From: Bacteroidota bacterium
Lineage (GTDB): Bacteria; Bacteroidota; Bacteroidia; Chitinophagales; UBA10324
Direction of reading: 5' to 3'
Length of the DNA stretch: 5,615 nucleotides
NCBI GenBank assembly: GCA_003455275.1
Contig: DMRR01000040.1
Location: 1 to 5,615, forward strand
Shown here: positions 1-5,615 of the stretch, in pieces
Layout of the letters: each line of letters starts with the position of its first letter
How positions within the stretch are numbered: position 1 is the first letter of the stretch
Notes under the pieces: model-generated
Databases searched by the model: none
Told to the model about the DNA's origin: nothing
Seen by the model: the letters and a program-made list of their open reading frames with translations, nothing else
Program-made: the position numbers and the translations under genes

Positions 1-1
1 C

Positions 2-1333
2 ACAGGTAATTTAAAAGTTGGTGCATACACCTTGCCATCAACTGATGGAACAAACGGGCAAGTTTTAAAAACCAACGGGGCTGGAGTGCTTACATGGAGC
101 GCAGATAATGTTGGAAGTGGAACTACGCAGTGGACAACAAGCGGTTCAAATATTTATTACAATACAGGAAATGTTGGAATCGGAACAGCATCTCCATCTT
201 CTGCATTGCATGTAGTTTCTACAGGATCAAATCCAATAAAGATTGATGGTGGAGCAAACATGTATGTTAGTTTATATGAAGGCGGAACTTACCGCGGCTA
301 TCTCGGTTCTTTTTACTCAGGAAATGCCGCTGATGTTGATTTCGGAACCGGAATTGGCAACACTACAGGCGGAGTTGATTTATCTATTCAGGGAGTACCG
401 AAGTTGACTGTTAATCCTGATGGGAATTTAACTTTAGGGGGAGTAGTAAATAATTCGCTCACTGTTGCGGGCTCTACTTCTTATTTAAGAATGAATGCAA
501 CTCTTCTTACGGGAACAGCTTGGTCATATTCAAACGATGGATATTATAACTATGTAAACTGCATAAGTGCAGCAGGTGGCGGCGGCATTGTTGCAAGCTT
601 TGCAAATACTACAGAGCCTTATCAATTCACTGTTTGGGGAAACATGCAGGCAAATGGATTTCAATCCAATTCTGATAGAAAACTGAAAACAAATATTCAA
701 CCGCTGAGTGATGTATTTTCTGCAATTGATGTGGTGGAAAAACTTAACCCGGTTACTTATGATTTCAAAAAAGATGAATACAAAATCATGAATCTTCCAT
801 CGCAAAAACAATTTGGATTTATTGCCCAGGAAATTCAGCAGGTGTTGCCAAATCTTGTTCAATCATCAAACACTGCAGTTTCACAAGATGAGAATGGAAA
901 TTTGGTGAGAGATCAAATTCTTTCAGTGAATTATATTGAAGTGATTCCGATATTAACTGAAGCGATCCAGGAGCAGCAAAAACAAATTGATGATTTGAAA
1001 AATCAAATTCAAATCCTTTCATCTGATAAAAGTCAAATGAACGACGGAACAATTTCACTCAATCCAATATCAACTGCCATGCTCGGACAAAATGTTCCGA
1101 ACCCGTTTGATAATTCAACTTTAATTCCATTCCGTATTCCGAAAGGATGCAACAGTGCAAGCATCATGATTACAAGTTCTGCAGAAGGGAAAGTAATAAC
1201 TGTGATTCCTGTTTCATGTGACGAAAACCACATCAGCATTGACGGCGGGCAACTAACAACCGGAACCTATACTTATTCACTGATTGTAGATGGAGTTACC
1301 ATTTCAACCAGGCAAATGATTTTAACAAAGTAA
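2..1333 (+). CDS. Tail-fibre-like surface protein with Peptidase S74 chaperone domain and T9SS sorting domain (5' partial)
   Basis: The reading frame is open from the second base of the window, so the N-terminus lies off the left edge. The TTG at 32 is inside the repeat region and is not a convincing start. Of 443 visible residues, about 1-220 are a Gly/Asn/Thr-rich fibre region with the recurrent motif NVGIGTASPSSALHV (near residues 57-71), typical of trimeric beta-structured fibres. A Peptidase S74 (endosialidase-type intramolecular chaperone) domain begins at SDRKLK (bases 671-688, residues 224-229) and includes GFIAQE (815-832) and the LSVNYIEVIPILTEAI segment. A Gln/Lys/Asp-rich helix, probably coiled coil, follows near residues 317-345. 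The last 85 or so residues, from LGQNVPNPF, are a T9SS type A sorting domain. In known S74 proteins the domain drives trimer assembly and may cut itself off at the Ser. Expected location is the outer surface. Its ligand is unknown. The family assignment is firm; the biological role is not. Confidence 0.9.
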   Translation, partial: TGNLKVGAYTLPSTDGTNGQVLKTNGAGVLTWSADNVGSGTTQWTTSGSNIYYNTGNVGIGTASPSSALHVVSTGSNPIKIDGGANMYVSLYEGGTYRGYLGSFYSGNAADVDFGTGIGNTTGGVDLSIQGVPKLTVNPDGNLTLGGVVNNSLTVAGSTSYLRMNATLLTGTAWSYSNDGYYNYVNCISAAGGGGIVASFANTTEPYQFTVWGNMQANGFQSNSDRKLKTNIQPLSDVFSAIDVVEKLNPVTYDFKKDEYKIMNLPSQKQFGFIAQEIQQVLPNLVQSSNTAVSQDENGNLVRDQILSVNYIEVIPILTEAIQEQQKQIDDLKNQIQILSSDKSQMNDGTISLNPISTAMLGQNVPNPFDNSTLIPFRIPKGCNSASIMITSSAEGKVITVIPVSCDENHISIDGGQLTTGTYTYSLIVDGVTISTRQMILTK

Positions 1334-1501
1334 AATTAGCGTGGCAGAACTCTTTAAATTAAGCGATAATAATTTCTGAATAATCATAATAAATTTCCTT
1401 CTGACACTGATTGATGAATACTTTTTTTATCCATAATCATTTTCATAAAAAATTTTGAGACTAAAAACTGTATAACTTTTAAGCATTGTAAATAACTGTG
1501 G
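1334..1501. other. AT-rich 3' untranslated stretch
   Basis: About 170 bases separate the stop codon of the tail-fibre-like gene from the first convincing terminator hairpin. The stretch is strongly AT-rich and has no open frame worth calling on either strand. I found no tRNA-like fold or repeat array in it. It probably forms the long 3' end of the fibre transcript. A weak promoter-like pair lies at 1454-1480, discussed under findings. Confidence 0.5.
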
Positions 1502-1530
1502 CTCCTCTGAATTTATTCAGAGGAGTTTTT
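1502..1530 (+). terminator. Rho-independent terminator of the tail-fibre-like gene
   Basis: A perfect 10-bp stem, CTCCTCTGAA (1502-1511) pairing with TTCAGAGGAG (1516-1525), closes a four-base loop TTTA and is followed by TTTTT, then A and TTT. The T-tract lies only on the plus-strand side. On the minus strand the bases after the hairpin are CCACAGTTA, so it is a poor terminator for the minus-strand genes that converge here. No better minus-strand terminator is visible between 1584 and this hairpin. Confidence 0.9.
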
Positions 1531-1583
1531 ATTTAACAATATTGTGTTGATGTGGGTTTGAATTTTCAGGCAAAAGAGAAATC

Positions 1584-2030
1584 TTATTCCGGAGTCATCA
1601 TTCCGCTATTCATCATATATAAAGTTATCGCTAACAGCGTTCCGAAAATTGCAACAGCTATTATCAGCGGCTTCCAAATTTTTTTCTTCTGAAATTCTTT
1701 TTCATTCGGGAAATATTTTCTGAAAACATATTCAGAAAGTGTAACTGCTCCAATCATATTCACAATTAAAGAAACATTGCTGGAATTCGGTTTTACATTC
1801 GGAAGAATAATCATTTCAAGAATCAGATAAAGTATTGAGCCGAGTAATACCAGGTTGGCAGCTTTTATTTTACCGTTCTATTTCAAATTCTGATAAAGCA
1901 ATACGCCGCCAAAAACACTTGTACACAGAAATGCAAACCCCATTATCGCTCCCCGCGAATAGATTTTTGGTTTTTGACTCACAACCATTTCTTCGTCAAT
2001 CACCAGTTTGTCGTTTTCATTATCTGTCAT
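1584..2030 (-). pseudogene. Small four-helix membrane protein interrupted by an in-frame TAG
   Basis: From the ATG at 2030 to the TAA at 1586-1584 there are 148 codons in one frame, interrupted only by TAG at codon 51 (1880-1878). The 50 codons before it encode an acidic N-terminus (MTDNENDKLVIDEE) and one hydrophobic segment (about residues 27-46). The 97 codons after it encode three more (about 57-77, 86-104 and 121-141), with a charged loop FRKYFPNEKEFQKKK before the last helix. The two halves therefore read as one four-helix inner-membrane protein. It resembles a small uncharacterised membrane-protein type that I recall from Bacteroidota; I cannot name a family or function. A TTG at 2069 in the same frame would overlap the previous gene's stop by two bases, but the ATG is the better start. 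The gene follows the propeller gene by 35 bases and may share its transcript. Alternatives are a sequencing error, or translation of only the 50-residue piece or a 76-residue piece from ATG 1814. Confidence 0.75.
1878..1880 (-). other. Premature amber stop inside the small membrane-protein frame
   Basis: The minus-strand codon is TAG, between ...LLYQNLK and NGKIKAANL.... The reading frame is the same on both sides (1880 and 1814 differ by 66 bases), so this is a substitution-type lesion and not a frameshift. A single base change could restore Gln, Glu, Lys, Tyr, Trp, Ser or Leu. None of about 1,600 sense codons in the three large genes is TAG, which argues against general amber reassignment. 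Confidence 0.9.
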
Positions 2031-2040
2031 TTCTGATTTG

Positions 2041-2060
2041 TTTTTTTTCACTAAAAAAAA
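2041..2060 (-). repeat. A/T-only inverted repeat between the propeller gene and the small membrane-protein gene
   Basis: Eight T (2041-2048), a four-base spacer CACT, and eight A (2053-2060) can form an 8-bp all-A:T hairpin in the 35-base gap between the two minus-strand genes. It has no G:C pairs, so it is unlikely to be a real terminator. It also supplies the A-rich leader commonly seen before start codons in this phylum, and the homopolymers are places where sequencing or polymerase slippage could occur. Confidence 0.5.
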
Positions 2061-2065
2061 TATTT

Positions 2066-3670
2066 TCAATCGTCAGCCAAAACAATTTTATAAACCTTCA
2101 TCATATTATTAGTCATCACCCGGCAGTAATAAATCCCTGAAGTAAGATGTCTCGCATTCCACTGAAATAATATTTTTCCGGGCGAAATGTTTTTCTGTGT
2201 CAGCGTTTCAATTTCATTTCCTTCCTGATTTAGAATAGAAATTTTTACCTCAATATTTTTAACTGAATTCAATTCAAAATTAATTTTCCCTTTAAATGGA
2301 TTGGGATAACTAATCAAGGAAAATGGCTCGGTCACAGGAGGAATTTCAATTCCATCCTCACCTCGATTAATATATACTTTGTAAATAACAGAATTGGCAT
2401 GGCTCACTGCTGCACCTGATTGGGAAATATTACTGTCCGGGCTTTCAATTCCTCCAACAATATAACCAGCAAGTGTTTTCACATGAATAGAATCAAGATT
2501 TACAATCTTATTCTGGTACAATTGAAGTGCAGGATTCAAAACGAAGTATGCATTTGTTCCCAAATAAGTATTCCACTCAATAGGTAATTTATATTCAGTC
2601 ATTGTTCCGGAGCCATCGCGCTTCACCATACTTATTGTTTTAGTAAACGGCACCAGTGAATCTATGATGAGAGAATTGTTGGAAGTATCCAGGCGGTACA
2701 TACTCATGCCTCCAAAAAAAACTGAATACATGCTGTTACCGCTGTCACTATACATTGGCAGAGTAGCGCAATGATACTGACTCAGGTTTTGCTCAAACAC
2801 CGGAGCAATATTGAATCCTGAAGTTTTGATATCAATTGTATTTAAGTATGGAAGATTAATGCCTTGTTGAAACACACCGGTAAATGCAGTAAGACCAAAT
2901 TCTCCATTTGGAAATATTTGTGGTATTAAATTAAAATCTCTTCTTCTGAAATTAATTGAATCATAAATTGAAGAAAAATTGTAAACAGATAGATTAGTTC
3001 CATCGTCAGCAATTTGAAATTTTCGAATTGACCTTGAATATTTCTGAACAAAAAAACCAAGCGTATCAGAAATGTTGTAAGTCCCTTCGAAATCATGTCC
3101 AAACACCAGGTAGTAAACCGAATCAATCTTTTCTAATTCGCCGCCACACACTTGCAAAACCGAGTCGCTCGTTTGCCTGAAGTACGGGGCGATTGTATTA
3201 TTATTTATCACTGCATTAATAAGAGAAGGGATACTTATGGCAGTGAGGGTATTGAAAGTATGAAAGGCATTGAGTGATGATTTCCAGCCATAGCCTCCGA
3301 TAACATAAAGCATTGAATCAAGCTGGTAATATTCCATATTGCTCGATTCAAGAGGTTCTGCAATATCGATTGGCAGAGAATCTACAGATGATGTCCAAGT
3401 TTGATTGTTAAGCGGATCAACAACCCAGATGTCGGTATTTGCATCATAGGTCGGGAAAGCAAATGGCGGTAGAAATCCATGCAACCCATTTTTCCTTCCA
3501 CCAATAAAAAGCCACATGTTATTCCATTGTGCCATCGCACCAGAATGAACGGCAGGAGGAACCGAGAGGTTTAGGGTGTCCATCTCAATTCTGAAATCAA
3601 ATTGAGCTTTAGCAATTTTTGTTTTACAGATGCAAAAAAGAAGGAGAGAGGCAAGAAAAATTTTTTTCAA
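2066..3670 (-). CDS. Secreted Kelch-like beta-propeller protein with T9SS type A sorting domain
   Basis: The 534-residue product starts with a signal peptide (KK, hydrophobic residues 4-15, likely cleavage after AKA before Q23). The body, about residues 40-435, contains spaced beta-strand plus Gly-Gly motifs typical of Kelch blades: LFIGG (54-58), YVIGG (122-126), VCGG (174-177), LVFG (188-191), VFFGG (317-321) and YIVGG (403-407), suggesting a propeller of roughly six or seven blades. Residues 448-534 form a T9SS type A sorting domain (SYPNPFKGKINFEL, then a GIYYCRV strand and a terminal VYKIVLADD). The start is TTG: it gives an intact signal peptide, a TAA lies five codons upstream, and the next in-frame Met (residue 30) would remove the signal. 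The body resembles, from memory, Bacteroidota secreted proteins with conserved blocks like IAPYFRQ (160-166) and RRDFNLIPQIFPNG (243-256), none with a function known to me. No catalytic residues are apparent. A strong terminator sits just upstream. Confidence 0.88.
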   Translation of the reverse strand: MKKIFLASLLLFCICKTKIAKAQFDFRIEMDTLNLSVPPAVHSGAMAQWNNMWLFIGGRKNGLHGFLPPFAFPTYDANTDIWVVDPLNNQTWTSSVDSLPIDIAEPLESSNMEYYQLDSMLYVIGGYGWKSSLNAFHTFNTLTAISIPSLINAVINNNTIAPYFRQTSDSVLQVCGGELEKIDSVYYLVFGHDFEGTYNISDTLGFFVQKYSRSIRKFQIADDGTNLSVYNFSSIYDSINFRRRDFNLIPQIFPNGEFGLTAFTGVFQQGINLPYLNTIDIKTSGFNIAPVFEQNLSQYHCATLPMYSDSGNSMYSVFFGGMSMYRLDTSNNSLIIDSLVPFTKTISMVKRDGSGTMTEYKLPIEWNTYLGTNAYFVLNPALQLYQNKIVNLDSIHVKTLAGYIVGGIESPDSNISQSGAAVSHANSVIYKVYINRGEDGIEIPPVTEPFSLISYPNPFKGKINFELNSVKNIEVKISILNQEGNEIETLTQKNISPGKILFQWNARHLTSGIYYCRVMTNNMMKVYKIVLADD

Positions 3671-3684
3671 CTTCGTTTTATTTT

Positions 3685-3723
3685 AAAAAAAAATTGCCGC
3701 AAAAAAAATCATTGCGGCAATTT
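3685..3723 (-). terminator. Strong rho-independent terminator after the dehydrogenase-like gene
   Basis: On the minus strand a perfect 12-bp stem, AAATTGCCGCAA (3723-3712) pairing with TTGCGGCAATTT (3702-3691), encloses a nine-base loop and runs into a T-tract ending at 3685. It lies 22 bases after the TAA of the gene at 3746-5614, which it should terminate. The plus-strand side of the stem lacks a T-tract. The T-tract ends only 14 bases before the TTG start of the next minus-strand gene, so little room is left for that gene's own promoter. Confidence 0.9.
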
Positions 3724-3745
3724 ATCATGAGTCAAAATTTATTTT

Positions 3746-5614
3746 TTATTCGATCACAAAACTTCCGTTACGAAGCGATGTGTTTCCTTTTATAATGTAA
3801 CGGTACACACCACTAACTGCTTTGCCCATATTAATCTCGCTCACATTTTTTCCGGCTACTACAGAAATTCTTTTTTTCATTTGAAGCTGACCCAGCGAAT
3901 TGTAAATTTCAAGAACAAGTTGCTGCGATTTTACTGATTGAATTGTAATGGTGAACTCACCTTTATTGGGAACAGGAAAAATTTGTACACTGCTAACGGC
4001 GTCAATATTTCCAATACCGGTGCAATCAATTATGAAAATGTTTTTTGAAGTTGAATTACTGCAGCCATTTGAATCAGAATAAAAGTAAGAAATGGTGTGG
4101 TCACCCAATCCAATACTATCAGGGTTGAAAGTATTACCTGAAACACCAACTCCGCTAAAGCTTCCCCCTGCAGGATTTCCCGTGAGCGTAATTGAATTTG
4201 ATGTGTTACAAATAGTATCAACAGAAGTTATGGATACTGATGGCAGAGAATGAATAGTTATGTTAGTGGCAGTAGTGTCAGAGCATCCGTTTTTTGTAAC
4301 AATTACAGAATAAACGCCACTGTTAACGGGCAAGTATTCGTACGAAGTAGCGCCCGCTATATCACTTCCGTTCAGTTGCCACTGATAACTGAGACCAATT
4401 CCGTTCAATGCCTGAAGTGGAGAGCCCTCACAGACGCCACCCGTTGAGCTTTGCAATATGTATGCATTGGGTTTGCAATCATTGGTCGTGATTTTAAAAA
4501 CCTTATTGGTGTTATGAGCGCACACATACAATTCGCCGTATGAGTCTTCGCCAAAGGAACTGTAAGTATTGGTTAGGAATGAGCCGAGTGTATCATTATT
4601 CCATGTTCCGCCACCTGCAGGAAGTAAAGAATAAATCACTCCGGCACAATAATCAGTATATAAATACCTTCCCCACAAATCATGAAACTGTGCCCCGCGA
4701 TATACATAACCGCCGCTGATGGAGCAAAATCCGCCTGAATGAGAATACTCCCAAATAGGATCCGTAAGGCCAATAGTACCGTTGCAATCAGCTGCGCCAG
4801 AAGCATAAGAATGCAAACCTTCGCGACAATGCCAGCCGTAGTTGTACCCTCCGTTTGATCCTGCCGGTTCGAAATCAATTTCCTCATAAGCGTTTTGTCC
4901 TACATCAGCAATCCACAAGTCACCTGTTATTCTATCGAAGCTTGGTCTCCATGGATTTCTGACACCGAGATCAAAAATCTCAGGCCGCCCTCCACCAGAA
5001 GCATACATGTTAGTAGCAGGAATTGCGTATGGAGAAGCACCATGAACATCTAAGCGCAATATTTTTCCAAGCAATGAATCAGGATTCTGAGCCCTGTTAG
5101 ATGGGTCGCCTCCGCTTCCACCATCGCCTTGAAAATCGTAGAGATATCCATCAGGTCCAAACATTATCATGCCGCCATTATGATTAACATATGGCTGATA
5201 AATTTTCAGAATCTCAAATGCGGAAGATCCATCTGCAAGATTAGGATCACTTGAACTGACAGAATACCGTACTATATGTGTCGGGCCGGGGTTGTCATCG
5301 GAGCCGGTGTAGTTCACATAGAAATAACCATTGTTTTTGTAGTCCGGATCAAATGCCATTCCCAATAATCCTTCTTCATTATAATTACCATAATCAGTCA
5401 AGGCAGATATATTGAGGAAGGCAGGCGACAGCTTATTGCCAAGCGAATCGACGATGTAGATATATCCGTTACGCTGAACAACAAATGTGCGGCTGTCACC
5501 GCAATTGGTTACAAGAACCGGGTAATTAAAAGTAGTGGAAGTGTTGGGCCATTGTGTTAAAGTAAGCGTAGGCAACTGCGCACTCACTTTTGTAAAACAG
5601 GAAATAAGAATGAA
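3746..5614 (-). CDS. Secreted glucose/sorbosone dehydrogenase-like protein with Ig-like domains and T9SS sorting domain (5' partial)
   Basis: The frame stays open to the right edge. The nine codons before the GTG at 5587 encode FILISCFTK, leading into VSAQLPTL: the end of a signal peptide with likely cleavage before Gln. The true start is therefore off the window, and GTG 5587 is only a valine. Numbering from that valine, residues about 15-370 form a GSDH (PF07995-type) six-bladed propeller: EEGLLGMAFDPDY (71-83), NHNGG with the presumed catalytic-base His136, GDGGSGGDPSNRAQN (154-168), LLGKILRLD, and VRNPWRPSFD (209-218) with the conserved Arg. Cys254, Cys268, Cys288 and Cys314 may form disulfides. 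Two Ig/PKD-like domains follow (about 372-446, with YQWQLNG; 448-522, with GGSFSGVGVSGNTFNP). Residues about 530-613 are the T9SS type A domain. Relatives oxidise sugars, some with PQQ; substrate and cofactor here are inferred only. A strong terminator follows 22 bases after the stop. Confidence 0.92.
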   Translation of the reverse strand, partial: FILISCFTKVSAQLPTLTLTQWPNTSTTFNYPVLVTNCGDSRTFVVQRNGYIYIVDSLGNKLSPAFLNISALTDYGNYNEEGLLGMAFDPDYKNNGYFYVNYTGSDDNPGPTHIVRYSVSSSDPNLADGSSAFEILKIYQPYVNHNGGMIMFGPDGYLYDFQGDGGSGGDPSNRAQNPDSLLGKILRLDVHGASPYAIPATNMYASGGGRPEIFDLGVRNPWRPSFDRITGDLWIADVGQNAYEEIDFEPAGSNGGYNYGWHCREGLHSYASGAADCNGTIGLTDPIWEYSHSGGFCSISGGYVYRGAQFHDLWGRYLYTDYCAGVIYSLLPAGGGTWNNDTLGSFLTNTYSSFGEDSYGELYVCAHNTNKVFKITTNDCKPNAYILQSSTGGVCEGSPLQALNGIGLSYQWQLNGSDIAGATSYEYLPVNSGVYSVIVTKNGCSDTTATNITIHSLPSVSITSVDTICNTSNSITLTGNPAGGSFSGVGVSGNTFNPDSIGLGDHTISYFYSDSNGCSNSTSKNIFIIDCTGIGNIDAVSSVQIFPVPNKGEFTITIQSVKSQQLVLEIYNSLGQLQMKKRISVVAGKNVSEINMGKAVSGVYRYIIKGNTSLRNGSFVIE

Positions 5615-5615
5615 G

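Noticed and set aside
32..34. TTG as the start of the plus-strand fibre gene
   Set aside because: The frame is open upstream to base 2 and the preceding residues (TGNLKVGAYT) continue the fibre sequence naturally, so the gene is cut by the window edge.
530..1239. Three minus-strand frames opposite the fibre gene
   Set aside because: They are antisense to well-recognised S74 and T9SS domain coding sequence and have no coherent protein features.
2..1333. Prophage remnant suggested by the tail-fibre/S74 domain
   Set aside because: The C-terminal T9SS sorting domain marks it as a cellular exported protein, and no other phage gene is present in the window.
1536..1545. Palindrome ACAATATTGT as an operator
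   Set aside because: It is a short AT-rich palindrome between converging genes, after the plus-strand terminator, with no promoter nearby. Chance is the simplest explanation.
1878..1880. Genome-wide reassignment of TAG to an amino acid
   Set aside because: The three large genes use no in-frame TAG in roughly 1,600 sense codons, and the context AAA TAG AAC does not match a known readthrough signal.
2067..2069. TTG start for the small membrane protein
   Set aside because: It overlaps the previous gene's stop by two bases. The ATG at 2030 has an A-rich leader and begins a more natural acidic cytoplasmic N-terminus.
1835..2140. Plus-strand frame of 101 codons
   Set aside because: It lies opposite the small membrane-protein gene and the end of the propeller gene, has no recognisable domain, and looks like a chance frame.
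4030..4887. Short frames on both strands inside the dehydrogenase-like gene
   Set aside because: They lie within coding sequence for clear GSDH and Ig-like domains in another frame and show no domain of their own.
5585..5587. GTG as the start of the dehydrogenase-like gene
   Set aside because: The upstream in-frame codons encode a hydrophobic signal-peptide core and the GTG lies at its end (VSAQ). Starting there would delete the export signal.

Overview
The window looks like ordinary chromosomal DNA from a member of the Bacteroidota, probably an environmental lineage or a metagenome-assembled genome. The evidence is three large genes that all encode exported proteins ending in a type A sorting domain of the type IX secretion system (T9SS), a machine confined to this phylum. 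Supporting signs are AT-rich intergenic DNA, A-rich leaders without a clear Shine-Dalgarno sequence, and signal peptides ending in Ala-Gln.

Layout: a plus-strand gene cut by the left edge (2-1333) encodes the C-terminal part of a phage-tail-fibre-like surface protein, with a Peptidase S74 intramolecular chaperone domain followed by a T9SS domain. A strong plus-strand terminator lies at 1502-1530. Everything to the right is on the minus strand and converges on it. In transcription order these are: a secreted glucose/sorbosone dehydrogenase-like protein with Ig-like domains (5614-3746, its start beyond the right edge); a strong intrinsic terminator (3723-3685); a secreted Kelch-type beta-propeller protein of unknown function (3670-2066, TTG start); and, 35 bases on, a small four-helix membrane-protein gene (2030-1584) interrupted by one in-frame TAG at 1880-1878.

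The three large products would be exported through the inner membrane by Sec and then carried by T9SS to the cell surface or medium. Nothing shows that they form one pathway; they look like a loose cluster of surface-protein genes. The small membrane protein has no visible link to them beyond possible co-transcription with the propeller gene.

I see no tRNA, rRNA, CRISPR array, insertion sequence, integrase or replication origin, and no clear new multi-gene system. The points most worth a second look are the single amber codon in an otherwise continuous membrane-protein frame, the placement of a T9SS signal behind a potentially self-cleaving S74 domain, and the terminator sitting immediately in front of the propeller gene's start codon.
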